This document shows positions 8,186 through 17,939 of a stretch of 64,000 nt of DNA, piece by piece. The stretch's first letter is position 1. Each line of letters begins with the position of its first letter. The notes below the pieces were generated by a model. That model ran no database searches. It was not told the DNA's origin and saw only the letters and a program-made list of their open reading frames with translations. Location: contig JAKOVW010000032.1 of NCBI GenBank assembly GCA_029781865.1, forward strand, positions 1 through 64,000. Direction: 5' to 3'. The position numbers were made by a program, and so were the translations under genes. Source of the stretch: Bacteroidota bacterium (GTDB lineage: Bacteria; Bacteroidota; Bacteroidia; Chitinophagales; Saprospiraceae).

Positions 8186-10603
8186 TTAAATTTTTACAAA
8201 ACTGTTTTGCAAGATGATTTCACCCTTAGCATTAAACCCAATCAATCCATAATAACCTGGATTTAAATTGGCAAGATCAATTTTGTCACTTGCCGGTGCA
8301 GACAATATCGTTTTCCCGCTGAGGTCTAGAACTTCTAATTTATTCAAATATTTCAAACCTTCACCCTGAATGGATAAAATGTTGTTCACTGGATTCGGAA
8401 ATACCTTGAATCTGGTTTTATCAACATTGGCTGTGCCGGAAATTACATGATAACCATGAGCCAATGCATAATCTCCGGGTATAAGTTTGGTGAATCGTAC
8501 AAATCCTTTTCGGTCGGTGGGATTTAAATTAAGTTCATTATAGTCCGCATATTCTCTCCACGGCTCTGTCCAGTCTTTTCTATAGACCAACAACAAACTA
8601 TCTTCAGTTTTATATAAAATATCATTATCCAATGTTGTGGAATCAGATCCATCATATGTGATTGTACCTGTTATTTGAAGGTTTCCAAATTGTATCATAT
8701 GAACCTGCCAAAAATGATGTGTGGATATCTTATCAATGTTACTCATTTTCGATTGAACATCCGGAGCTACGAGATGGTGAACAATATTTACAAATGAACT
8801 ATCTGTGACATTCGTAACATTACAGGTCATTGCTGTATATGGCAAACTGGGCGTACCGGTTTTATTGATAATGGTATGACTCTGCAAACTAGCAAAATTT
8901 AAATCCTGGTCTTCATTGACCAGTATAACAACCGGTGAATAGTCGTTAGGCAGCAACAAATTAAAACCATAAGTTTCTCCACTCACATTTTGTTTGACAA
9001 TGGTCCGGACCAGGTTATGGTCATACATAGAAATGGTTAATGGAACATTTGAATACAAATGCCCGGCATGATAGGATTTCTGCTTAATCTGTATATATGC
9101 ATAATGCTGACCATTCATGTCAAACACCTTGAACGAATCAATATAAAATGTACAATATCCCGGGTTGAATATATAATCATCAAAATAAGACGTCATATCT
9201 TTTCCGCTATATTTATTCAGAAAATCTCGGAATTCAAACGCATTCATGGATTTGCCATTCAAACTATCAAATACCATGGTACAGATTTTACGAAATCCAT
9301 TATCCCCAAGATATCCCCGCATATTGTGCATCATAGCCGCCCCTTTGCGGTATGTATGCGTACCATAAGTTTGATCATAAGGCATTGGTGAAAGAGGCAA
9401 ATAAGCCCCATCATTTTTATGTGCGTTGAAAAGTATATAAGACAAATTATTTTTAACCAGATCAATAAATTCACTTTTACCGTAAGCACGCTCGATGAAC
9501 AGGTGAGAACTGTACTCCGCAGTGCCTTCTTTGATCCACATATCCTTTGCATCATCCAGGGTGGTAACATCGCCCCACCAATGATGTCCGTACTCATGGG
9601 CCCATAGCTTTTCATTTTGAATCAACGTGCCACTTTGGATGGAGCTAACGGGATAAGCAACATTCGTAGGATGCTCCATGGCTCCCACAGTAGTAGCTGT
9701 AAATCCGACCCGCTCAAACCGGTATGGACCATACCAGTATTCATAGGCATCAATTGCAGTAGGAATTTTGGCAAACTGGGTTTTCATTAAATTGATATCC
9801 GCAGGTTTTGAAACTAATTGAATGGGAATATTTGCATTGAGCCCCTGATGCATGTCATTATACACCGTATAATTGGCAGCGGCAATGTTTGACAAATAAG
9901 TCGTAATAGGTGTTTTCATGCTGTAATGCCTTTTAACCTTACTGCTTCCTATCATTTCTTCTGAAACAAACGTGCCAACGCAATATGCTTTTTTATCAGA
10001 AGTAGACGTCACATAATAATCGAATGTGCTTCGCTCAACGAAATTATCAAAACATGGAAACCATACCTTACCGAAATTTGGAGGAGTTGTGGACAAGCCT
10101 ATTCCAAGATTATAGATATAATCGGCGTCAAAATAAAATCCACCCCAAACCGGATCTCTGGAAGGTACCCCTCGATAATACACCGTTAATTCGTCCTCCT
10201 GACCCAGTGGTAGGGATTGACCAAAATAAGCAGTAATGATATCATTGGTATAGTCAAAAACGATTGGCGCACCATGGAATACAATCGAATCGATCTGCAA
10301 TTTTTTTAAATCGAGCGTAATCCATTTTATCTGGTCTATTTTGGTTTTGAATTTTACCGTTGTGTTCGCAACAATTGATTTACCTGCATAATTGGTGACA
10401 TCTATATCAATCGAATAATTGATTATGTCAATACTGTCGCTACGCTTATTGGAATTCTCAATGGCTTGCAACTCCTGTTCAGTAGGCTTTGATCTTGAAA
10501 GAAAATGTTGTGGCACATTATGACAGGGGATAAAATCATCGACTGGCTGAGTAAAAATCTGACCGCCAAGAATTGCAAAACAAATCACTAATACATTTTT
10601 CAT
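8186..10603 (-). CDS. Secreted M1-family metallopeptidase with T9SS sorting domain
   Basis: An 805-residue zinc aminopeptidase of the gluzincin M1 family. After a signal peptide (about 1-19) comes the N-terminal beta domain (about 55-250). The substrate N-terminus-binding motif reads GAMEH (about 306) where the family usually has GAMEN. The zinc site is HEYGHHWWGD (about 335) with the third ligand in KEGTAEY about 20 residues later. The C-terminus (about 730-805) is a T9SS type A domain (FKVFPNPVNNILSI, then LNPGYYGLIGF), so the enzyme is exported and probably anchored outside the cell. Likely role: degrading peptides for nutrition. It is transcribed alone. The Asn-to-His change in GAMEN is seen in some relatives and need not abolish activity. 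Confidence 0.93.
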   Translation of the reverse strand: MKNVLVICFAILGGQIFTQPVDDFIPCHNVPQHFLSRSKPTEQELQAIENSNKRSDSIDIINYSIDIDVTNYAGKSIVANTTVKFKTKIDQIKWITLDLKKLQIDSIVFHGAPIVFDYTNDIITAYFGQSLPLGQEDELTVYYRGVPSRDPVWGGFYFDADYIYNLGIGLSTTPPNFGKVWFPCFDNFVERSTFDYYVTSTSDKKAYCVGTFVSEEMIGSSKVKRHYSMKTPITTYLSNIAAANYTVYNDMHQGLNANIPIQLVSKPADINLMKTQFAKIPTAIDAYEYWYGPYRFERVGFTATTVGAMEHPTNVAYPVSSIQSGTLIQNEKLWAHEYGHHWWGDVTTLDDAKDMWIKEGTAEYSSHLFIERAYGKSEFIDLVKNNLSYILFNAHKNDGAYLPLSPMPYDQTYGTHTYRKGAAMMHNMRGYLGDNGFRKICTMVFDSLNGKSMNAFEFRDFLNKYSGKDMTSYFDDYIFNPGYCTFYIDSFKVFDMNGQHYAYIQIKQKSYHAGHLYSNVPLTISMYDHNLVRTIVKQNVSGETYGFNLLLPNDYSPVVILVNEDQDLNFASLQSHTIINKTGTPSLPYTAMTCNVTNVTDSSFVNIVHHLVAPDVQSKMSNIDKISTHHFWQVHMIQFGNLQITGTITYDGSDSTTLDNDILYKTEDSLLLVYRKDWTEPWREYADYNELNLNPTDRKGFVRFTKLIPGDYALAHGYHVISGTANVDKTRFKVFPNPVNNILSIQGEGLKYLNKLEVLDLSGKTILSAPASDKIDLANLNPGYYGLIGFNAKGEIILQNSFVKI

Positions 10604-10850
10604 AATAAATAAGACTAAGGTCTATAGACTATCGGATATTTTTAATGTTATTCAGAAAAAGTCTATATAAGTTAAATAATAAAAATCAATTTCAAATAAA
10701 AATATTGTTCAACAAATTAATAATCCCAGCACGCTCTTCAATCTTTAATAATCATCGCTTCTAAAAATCCATTCTAATTCACTATGCATGTCCATGTCAT
10801 AAACTAAACACCTAAATAGCTAAAAACCTAATAACTAAATACCTAATTCC

Positions 10851-12074
10851 TCAACTTTCAATCTGAGCCAAAGTTTTCAAAACGAAAATGATTCCTGTTA
10901 AAACGAGGATACAAGCTACAAAAAAAGAAATTCCCGGGAAATAGATGATGGCTGATTTTCCGGTAAAATAACTAAACAGATTGGTCATCATCAGAGGTCC
11001 GATAATTGCCGTGACTCCCATCAATCCCGTCATCCCTCCCTGTAATTCGCCTTGCGCATTACGTGGCACCTGATTAGAGACCAGGCCCTGAATAGCCGGG
11101 CCCGCCAGTCCGCTGAATGAAAACGGAACTGTAATGGCAAACATATACCAACCTGCCGGAGCGAAAGAAAAAGCCAGATAACCCGTCATGGCTAAAACCA
11201 ATCCAATTAAGATGGATTTTTTATTACCAAGTTTAGGAATGAGGATTCTTGTCATTCCGCCCTGAACTATTGCCGCCATAATACCAACAACAGACAATGA
11301 AATCCCTATCATTTTTGCATCCCAATGAAATTTTTCCATGGTATAAAACGACCAGGTACTTTGCAAGGAATAATGGGCTACATAGACCAGAAATAAAGTG
11401 AGGATAAAACCTCTTAGAATCGGATACTGTGTAAGTACTTTTAAAGTACCGAATGGATTAGCGCGTTTCCATTCAAATGGTCTCCGGTTTTCCGGCTTTA
11501 AAGATTCGGGTAAAACAAAAAATCCAAAGGTCAAATTGCATAGCGCCAGTATAGCAGCTCCAAAGAAAGGAACCCTCAATCCATAATTACCAAGTAGCGC
11601 TCCAATTGCCGGCCCGATAATAAAACCAAGACCAAATGCTGCACCAATCAAACCAAAATTTTGTGCTTTTTTATCCGGATGACTGACATCCGCTATATAA
11701 GATGCTGCGGTTGAAAAGGAAGAACCTGTTATCCCCGCTAAAATCCGGCCTATAAATAGCCAGGTTATAGATGGCGCAAATCCTTGCAACACATAATCTA
11801 AACCAAAACCAAAAAGAGACAAGAGTAGTACCGGCCTTCTTCCATATTTGTCACTAAGTCCACCCATTATGGGTGCAAAAAAAAATAACATCAATGAGAA
11901 TGACGAGCCCATCAACCCTGCCAGTTTACTGGCATCACTTAAACCCAGATGCGAAATTTGCTGGATAAGCTGCGGCAATACGGGAATGATAATACCCAAT
12001 CCGGTAACATCAATTAATACCGTAAGGAAAATAAAAGTCAGCGCTTTGGGGTGATGCCCGGTGGATTCTTCCAT
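10851..12074 (-). CDS. MFS transporter of the TCR/Tet type
   Basis: The 407-residue protein has about twelve hydrophobic helices. The first helix reads VLIDVTGLGIIIPVLPQL, close to TetA-type exporters. Major facilitator motif A is clear between helices 2 and 3 (GGLSDKYGRRPVLL). GRILAGITGSS and FGLGFIIGPAIG mark helices 4 and 5. The likely role is proton-driven efflux of a drug or other small molecule from the cytoplasm, but the substrate cannot be named, and many such proteins give no tetracycline resistance. It starts at the ATG 12074. There is no regulator beside it. The 3-prime flank (10800-10850) holds degenerate CCTAAnT-like repeats. Confidence 0.9.
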   Translation of the reverse strand: MEESTGHHPKALTFIFLTVLIDVTGLGIIIPVLPQLIQQISHLGLSDASKLAGLMGSSFSLMLFFFAPIMGGLSDKYGRRPVLLLSLFGFGLDYVLQGFAPSITWLFIGRILAGITGSSFSTAASYIADVSHPDKKAQNFGLIGAAFGLGFIIGPAIGALLGNYGLRVPFFGAAILALCNLTFGFFVLPESLKPENRRPFEWKRANPFGTLKVLTQYPILRGFILTLFLVYVAHYSLQSTWSFYTMEKFHWDAKMIGISLSVVGIMAAIVQGGMTRILIPKLGNKKSILIGLVLAMTGYLAFSFAPAGWYMFAITVPFSFSGLAGPAIQGLVSNQVPRNAQGELQGGMTGLMGVTAIIGPLMMTNLFSYFTGKSAIIYFPGISFFVACILVLTGIIFVLKTLAQIES

Positions 12075-12211
12075 TTGTTTTGAATTTCGAAGCAGCTAAG
12101 ATACTTAGTTTCTCAGGTTCTACCCTACCCCAAAGGATTCCGAAAATTGAATAAAATGTGAATTACTTTTTAATGTGTCCTGAGAATACAGATTTCTCCT
12201 GATCACATAGA

Positions 12212-13399
12212 TTATTGAACAACTGCATTGATTTGTTCAAACAGCAATGTTATCCGATGCGGTCCATAAAAATAGTCGCATGCTTTTTTTGCATTCTCAA
12301 GAATCTGCTGAATCCGGAACTGATCCGTAGTGATTTTTTCCAAAGCAATTAATAAAGCCTGATCCGTTTTATCCTGGACTAACTCTGCACAATCATATTT
12401 TTTGATGAACGCATTTAAAAAAGAAGTTTCAGGAGAGTGCACCAGCAATGGCTTGCCGGATAACAACAATGGAATGGTGCGCGTAGGAAAGATAGTCTGA
12501 TATTCTATTTCTGTATACTCACCGGTAAATCCATGAGTCAACAGACAGCCATCATAATTTGGAAAAAGATCATTCACCTGATTCTGATCAACAAATCCCA
12601 TATGCCGTATCCCCAGCTCATCAAGATCAAGATCATACTTGAATTTTAAAATTTGATTACTGGTTGAAGTGTAAATATCCACAACATACTTAGACCGATA
12701 TTGCGATATAAGTTTGAACAAGCGCCTTGTTGCTTCCATATTGGATTGGTTGAATGTCCCAATCATCACCAATTTATAGGGAGGCACTTGTTTCCCTGTC
12801 AGCAATACATTGGTTCTTACCGGATATCTATCAAAAGTATGCGGAAGCACGTGAAACTTTTTTGCAAACATGGGATATTTCATATGATAATATCCGGACA
12901 TGCCTTCGCTGATCAATAAGATCAGCTTTGAATCTTTAAAAACAAAATGCTGAATTTTCTGTGCAAACCATTTTGACAAACCGTTTCTGTTTTCTACGTA
13001 GGTATTATGAAAATATGGAATCAAGTTTAATTTTAACATTCGAGATATCATCCAGGATGCTAATAAATAATATCCATCCGGAAAGGTGACTAGTATAACT
13101 TTTAGCTTTTCCTTAGAGGCTAGCCTGGAAAGATTAATCAAAAAAATAGGAAAAAGCAACCACCGGAAAACTGAAAAAAATCTTGCCCCATGTCCACGCC
13201 AGTTAAGCTCGGTAAAAAAATAATGATAGGTGACACCATCAAATTCCCTTGCACTTTGAAATAATTTATCACTACCACCTGCAATCACCATCTGGGACGA
13301 ATCAACCAGTTTAGCCAGTTGATGCGTGATGAAGGCACTCCCACCAGACGAAGGAGGTATAGCCCAGGATATATATAATAGCTTTTGTGTTTTATTCAC
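12212..13399 (-). CDS. Glycosyltransferase, GT4-like
   Basis: The 395 residues have the two-domain GT-B look. The N-terminal Rossmann domain begins with LLYISWAIPPSSGGSAF (a glycine-rich acceptor loop). The C-terminal donor-binding half shows LVMIGTFNQSNMEATRRLF, then IFPTRTIPLLLSGKPLLVHS. The E-x7-E motif typical of GT4 is not clear, so the donor sugar cannot be inferred. It starts with GTG at 13399. It lies about 100 bases downstream of the epimerase-like gene on the same strand, suggesting a small polysaccharide or glycoconjugate operon. Cytoplasmic, probably membrane-associated. Confidence 0.8.
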   Translation of the reverse strand: MNKTQKLLYISWAIPPSSGGSAFITHQLAKLVDSSQMVIAGGSDKLFQSAREFDGVTYHYFFTELNWRGHGARFFSVFRWLLFPIFLINLSRLASKEKLKVILVTFPDGYYLLASWMISRMLKLNLIPYFHNTYVENRNGLSKWFAQKIQHFVFKDSKLILLISEGMSGYYHMKYPMFAKKFHVLPHTFDRYPVRTNVLLTGKQVPPYKLVMIGTFNQSNMEATRRLFKLISQYRSKYVVDIYTSTSNQILKFKYDLDLDELGIRHMGFVDQNQVNDLFPNYDGCLLTHGFTGEYTEIEYQTIFPTRTIPLLLSGKPLLVHSPETSFLNAFIKKYDCAELVQDKTDQALLIALEKITTDQFRIQQILENAKKACDYFYGPHRITLLFEQINAVVQ

Positions 13400-13499
13400 C
13401 GGTAGTCAGAATCATAGTTCAATGAATGCAGGCTTGAATCGCAGCAAAGATCCATGATTTTTCTATCCTGAAGGCTCTAATTTTAGAACATCCTGAAAT

Positions 13500-14552
13500 T
13501 TAATTAACACGGGATGTCCACGCTTCGGCTATCTCGGTATTAATATCATTAAGTGACTTGGTAATGCTCCACTCCGGGTAATGGCTTTTCAGTTTACTTA
13601 AATCTGAAATGTAACAAATATGATCTCCCCCGCGATTTTTATCCGAATAGGTATATTTCATTTTTTTACCGGTGATGTGTTCGACCTGAGCAAATGCTTC
13701 GAGAATTGAACATGAATTATCTCGTCCTCCTCCGAGATTGTAAACTTCTGCACAACGCGGTGCATTAAAAAACATTTCCATAAAACGCACCACATCATAA
13801 GCATGTATGTTATCTCTGACTTGTTTACCCTTATAGCCATAAATCGTATAGACTTCTTCCATCACATTTACTTTGATCAGATAACTTAAAAAGCCATGCA
13901 TTTCGACTCCGGAATGATTCGGCCCGGTAAGGCATCCGCCTCTTAATACGCAACAAGGGAGATTAAAATAACGCCCGTATTCCTGTACATAAATATCAGC
14001 AGCTAATTTGGAAGCACCGAAAAGCGAATGCATGGATTGATCAATCGTGAAATTTTCGTTGATTCCATTGTAATACATTGGATCCAAATAATCATACCTG
14101 GTTTCTTTTTCCACCAATAAAAGTTGATTTGGAGCATCTCCGTACACTTTATTTGTTGACATATGAATAAAAGGAGATTCGGGACAATGAATCCGGCAGG
14201 CTTCCAATAAATTTAGCGTACCGGATGCGTTTACATCGAAATCATCAAATACCCTGGATGCCGCCAGATCATGACTTGGTTGTGCGGCTGTATGAATGAT
14301 AAATTCCGGTTTTAATTCTGAAATTAATTTTAATATTCCGGCCCGGTCCCGGATATCCAATTCAATATGCGTAAAATGTTTGCATTGTGCCGATAATATG
14401 TTCTGATTCCACCGGGTATCGCCTTTAGGTCCAAAAAAATCAGCACGCATATTGTTGTCAATGCCAAAGACCTCCCATCCTTTTTTATCAAAAAACCGAA
14501 CCACTTCAGACCCAATCAACCCGGAAGAACCCGTCACAATTAGTTTAGACAT
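13500..14552 (-). CDS. NAD-dependent sugar epimerase/dehydratase, CDP-paratose 2-epimerase-like
   Basis: An extended short-chain dehydrogenase of 350 residues from the ATG at 14552. The NAD-binding loop is GSSGLIGS (about 8-15), and HTAAQPSHD and [11 protein letters not shown] follow. The blocks [19 protein letters not shown] and [13 protein letters not shown] are characteristic of the CDP-paratose/CDP-tyvelose 2-epimerase group, which acts on a CDP-6-deoxyhexose. In the catalytic YxxxK motif the Tyr position reads Phe (FGASK). No other CDP-tyvelose pathway gene is seen, so the true substrate is open. It precedes the glycosyltransferase gene on the same strand. Longer versions of the ORF add a poorly conserved tail and are not preferred. 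Confidence 0.85.
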   Translation of the reverse strand: MSKLIVTGSSGLIGSEVVRFFDKKGWEVFGIDNNMRADFFGPKGDTRWNQNILSAQCKHFTHIELDIRDRAGILKLISELKPEFIIHTAAQPSHDLAASRVFDDFDVNASGTLNLLEACRIHCPESPFIHMSTNKVYGDAPNQLLLVEKETRYDYLDPMYYNGINENFTIDQSMHSLFGASKLAADIYVQEYGRYFNLPCCVLRGGCLTGPNHSGVEMHGFLSYLIKVNVMEEVYTIYGYKGKQVRDNIHAYDVVRFMEMFFNAPRCAEVYNLGGGRDNSCSILEAFAQVEHITGKKMKYTYSDKNRGGDHICYISDLSKLKSHYPEWSITKSLNDINTEIAEAWTSRVN

Positions 14553-14715
14553 AATAAATAAAATAGATAAGAAAGTTAACGCACCCTTACATTTGACCAA
14601 GCAAAAGTATCAAATTAGCCAGAACAGCAGGCATTAAATTCTTGGCAATTAGAAGTAAGATATACAGCTGAGGGATTCGCTACAACTGCAAATTAGCTAT
14701 AGTAAATTTGATTTC

Positions 14716-14943
14716 TTATACCACTTTTTTAACCACATATACGATGACTACAATTAAAAGCACAAGTATTACAATTGAAAATGGATTGGCAAAATTGATA
14801 GTCCATCCCATCCATTTGATTCTCTTTGGCGGGAACAATCGCTTGTCTTGCGGATTATAATAAAAGAAAAATAATTTCCAGTTTTTCGGATCATCATGCC
14901 ATTGATCTATTTGTTCTTGTGTTGGCCTATCTCTTTCTTCCAT
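14716..14943 (-). CDS. DUF5808-like small membrane protein
   Basis: The 75 residues contain the pattern of DUF5808: FFFYYNPQDKRLFPPKRI followed by GWTINFANP, then one C-terminal transmembrane helix (about 52-70, IVILVLLIVVIVYVV). The function of this domain is unknown; in other proteins it is attached to membrane regions. I chose the ATG at 14943. A longer version starting at TTG (14967) would overlap the stop of the upstream propeller gene by eight bases. It lies 16 bases after that gene and is probably cotranscribed with it. Confidence 0.75.
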   Translation of the reverse strand: MEERDRPTQEQIDQWHDDPKNWKLFFFYYNPQDKRLFPPKRIKWMGWTINFANPFSIVILVLLIVVIVYVVKKVV

Positions 14944-14959
14944 GTGTATTGATATTATT

Positions 14960-17509
14960 TTATTCAATGATTAATTTAGAACTTAAATTCAAATGTATAG
15001 AGTAAATTCTGAGAATGTAAACTCCTTCCATAAGAAATTTCATTTCACGGGATAAATGATTTTGTTTATGGTCAATACTAATTTGATCTGAATACACTTT
15101 GTGCCCTGACAGATCATAAATTTCGAGTACTCCCGGGCCACTGTAATCTGAATTAAAATTAATACTGAAGTTTCTTTGATTAGGATTTGGATAAATCAAC
15201 AACTCCCTGCTGTTTTGATCAGACTTGTTCAATACATTCGTCACCGTAAAATTTCCGACTTTCATTCCATTGCCAAAACTGCTGACCCACATTTCATCCG
15301 GATTGTATGGATTAAAATAGACGCGCTCCGGCTGCCGGTAAGGATAACTAGTAACTAAACTCCAGGCAGGTATTGCTGCATCCATATTATTCGATACCCA
15401 CAGCCCCTGTGTTTCGGTAGTCAGATAGGCTTGTGATAGATTGGACGGATTAAAACTCAATGAGGTTACCCTGTCAAACTGCGAGCCCGTCAATTTAACC
15501 CAGCTTGTGCCCCGATTGGTCGTTTTGAACAATCCACCTAATCCATTAGGCGCTCCGCCCCATCCGCTAAACACACAAACATACCAGGTATTCTGAGTCG
15601 TATCCCGCGGATCGATAACGATATCTTTGGTCCAATAATTCATGTCTTTATAACTCACATCTTTCCAGGTATTATTTGAAGGATCATAAAGAAAGACTCC
15701 GGAGCTTGCTGTGAAAGATCCACTGCTGTTTCTGCGTCCGGAAAAAGTACAAACCATTTTGCCATCTTTCAACACTTCTATTGTTGCCGGATGCCCCTCT
15801 GTTCTTGGAGGATTTGACAATTTAATCCAGCTGGACGAAGCAAGTTTATCCAGATCATTGGTCATGTATATACCTCCCATTTGAGATCCTTGTGTCCCAC
15901 CAAAATGAATTACAGAAGCATACATTCTGTTTTTATTACCGGGATCAATAGCAATCCAGAAAACAGGATGATTAAATGTATGAAGCGTTGACCAGCCCTG
16001 CCCATTATTAGGCGAATAAACAATTTTGCCATTGGCATCATTGGCATCCAACTGCGCATCGGCAAGTCTCGTGCTCTGATACATATCATGGATATTCGAA
16101 CAAGCACCATACATAGTTCCATTGCTGCCTTTGACCATTCGATAAAGTGAATTCACTGAAAATCCGGTGTATTGAAAACCCCAGCTTTTTCCGGCATCTA
16201 CACTTCTTATACCACCAATATCACTATAACAGGCCATCATGGTATTTGCATCCTGCCAGAACACCTGCCAGCAAGTCGTATTCTCAAGGCCAATGCTATG
16301 ATAGGCAAGATTTTTTGGAGTTGCCGCACCAGCGGGATGTTCATCCGCTGAATTTACATAAGCTTGCTTCCACAAATTCCCTCCATCATTACTTAGCTCC
16401 ACATTGCTGTAACTGGTAAACATCACTTTGTTTGAATTATTAGGAGCTACCGTAATGCCGAAGCAGGTTTCGCTCCATCCCCAGTTTTTATCACCCTGAT
16501 ATCCTTCCCACGCGGTTACAATATTTGCATTATTTGTAGTATTAAATTTTTTGGTCCAGCTTTGACCTCCATCGATTGATTTAAATACCATTGGTGCACC
16601 CAGAGCATTGTCATTTCCCCCGAGATAAATGGTGTTGATATCATTCTCTGCCATTGCCGCATACATAATAAAATCACTGGAGAAATTAATGCCACTGGAT
16701 TTATTCACCCAGGTCCCATTTGCATTGTCCATTATATACACTGCTTTTGCAAAACCGTAATAATCCCAGGGCATGATCCCATTATAAGTAACCGAATTAT
16801 TACTTGCTATGCATACAAATCGTTTGTTTCCATTCTGTTTTGCACCTGCGAATGACCAGATCACCTGACCCAATGTAATTCCCGTAGTGTTCATCGTTGA
16901 AAAACTCGTACCGTTATTTCCTGAAAAAAGGATTCCTTCATTAGTTCCTATGTAAATATTTGGACCATCCCAAAATACGCCACCCAGAATAATGCCAGCA
17001 CCATTATTAATGGTATGTTTTACCAGATTAAAACTCGTACCGCCGTTATTAGAAATTAAAATATCTCCATATGCACCGATTAAAATTTGCTGAGGATTGT
17101 TGTAATTTGCTTTTAAGGTGTAGACATTACCGTATGTTCCCAGATTGTAAGCATTTATTTTATTCCATGTTTTACCACCGTCTGTAGTTTTAACCGGATA
17201 TCCTTCATTGCCATCATTAAAATTGGAATAAGCTATCATCGGATCATTGGTAAATTCATAGGTCGATGTATTAAATACCTGTAGTTTGGTAAAATCAACC
17301 TGGTCATACGACTTTCCAAAATCTGTGCTGTGAAACAAAGCACTCAGGTCACAACTGACATAAAATTCATTGTCATTTGCAGGATTAATAGTTGGAAAAA
17401 AGAGGGCTCCTCCCCCACCTATGCCCCTTGGATAAAATTGCTTAGGCTGTGAATTTAAATGGAAAGCCACCATCAATAAACCGACAAGAAAGAGTAGTAT
17501 TTGTTTCAT
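14960..17509 (-). CDS. Secreted Asp-box beta-propeller protein with T9SS sorting domain
   Basis: The 849-residue protein has a signal peptide (about 1-20, MKQILLFLVGLLMVAFHLNS). A long propeller region carries at least eight Asp-box motifs (S/T-x-D-x-G-x-x-W type): TTDGGKTW, SNNGGTSF, SGNNGTSF, SIDGGQSW, SNDGGNLW, SVDAGKSW, SPNNGQGW and TTNRGTSW. A T9SS domain closes it (LLIYPNPNQRNFSINF, MEGVYILRIYS). The fold resembles sortilin/VPS10 and GH74-type propellers, but catalytic acids typical of GH74 cannot be assigned by eye, so enzyme activity is not claimed. It is exported to the cell surface or medium. The DUF5808-like gene follows directly. Confidence 0.85.
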   Translation of the reverse strand: MKQILLFLVGLLMVAFHLNSQPKQFYPRGIGGGGALFFPTINPANDNEFYVSCDLSALFHSTDFGKSYDQVDFTKLQVFNTSTYEFTNDPMIAYSNFNDGNEGYPVKTTDGGKTWNKINAYNLGTYGNVYTLKANYNNPQQILIGAYGDILISNNGGTSFNLVKHTINNGAGIILGGVFWDGPNIYIGTNEGILFSGNNGTSFSTMNTTGITLGQVIWSFAGAKQNGNKRFVCIASNNSVTYNGIMPWDYYGFAKAVYIMDNANGTWVNKSSGINFSSDFIMYAAMAENDINTIYLGGNDNALGAPMVFKSIDGGQSWTKKFNTTNNANIVTAWEGYQGDKNWGWSETCFGITVAPNNSNKVMFTSYSNVELSNDGGNLWKQAYVNSADEHPAGAATPKNLAYHSIGLENTTCWQVFWQDANTMMACYSDIGGIRSVDAGKSWGFQYTGFSVNSLYRMVKGSNGTMYGACSNIHDMYQSTRLADAQLDANDANGKIVYSPNNGQGWSTLHTFNHPVFWIAIDPGNKNRMYASVIHFGGTQGSQMGGIYMTNDLDKLASSSWIKLSNPPRTEGHPATIEVLKDGKMVCTFSGRRNSSGSFTASSGVFLYDPSNNTWKDVSYKDMNYWTKDIVIDPRDTTQNTWYVCVFSGWGGAPNGLGGLFKTTNRGTSWVKLTGSQFDRVTSLSFNPSNLSQAYLTTETQGLWVSNNMDAAIPAWSLVTSYPYRQPERVYFNPYNPDEMWVSSFGNGMKVGNFTVTNVLNKSDQNSRELLIYPNPNQRNFSINFNSDYSGPGVLEIYDLSGHKVYSDQISIDHKQNHLSREMKFLMEGVYILRIYSIHLNLSSKLIIE

Positions 17510-17939
17510 ATACAATAATTTATGCTCATCAATAAACTAAAATTACATTTTGACCTTATGGGTATTATTCCGCTATATCCTGTAAAGACACCCTTTAGAG
17601 CCAATTTGTGGTAAAGGTGATAAGAATTCCCTTAAATTAAGGAAAATGAATTGGGCTACATCATTATTAATGAACAATGCAAACCGACAATTCTGAATCA
17701 ATTTTCAGACGCAAGAACAACCTATTAATCAACCAAAATCAATTATAAGGTCACGCGGATCCGGAATGGCATCAAATGGATATTAGAGCGAACAATAATT
17801 TTAAGTACTATAAACACAGAAAAAAAATTACATCTAAATTTGGTATTAAAATGAGTAACTTTGATAATCCTTTTGAGCAAATCCCAGTACTTACACTTAC
17901 CAAAGTACTTTCTCTATTTTATCATATTAAAATTGTTAT
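17510..17939. other. Intergenic region with a possible -7 box
   Basis: This divergent region separates the Asp-box propeller gene (minus) and the NHL lipoprotein gene (plus). It is AT-rich and I see no gene. TAACTTTG at 17856-17863 fits the -7 consensus on the plus strand, but the nearest TTTG upstream is only 13 bases away, too close for a standard -33 element. Confidence 0.3.

Noticed and set aside
10801-10850. CCTAA-like repeats after the MFS gene
   Set aside because: They are too short and irregular to be called a separate array; they may be a decayed relative of the heptamer repeats.
10851-12074. Tetracycline-resistance gene
   Set aside because: The helix motifs are Tet-like, but many chromosomal MFS exporters share them. 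Substrate cannot be inferred from sequence alone.
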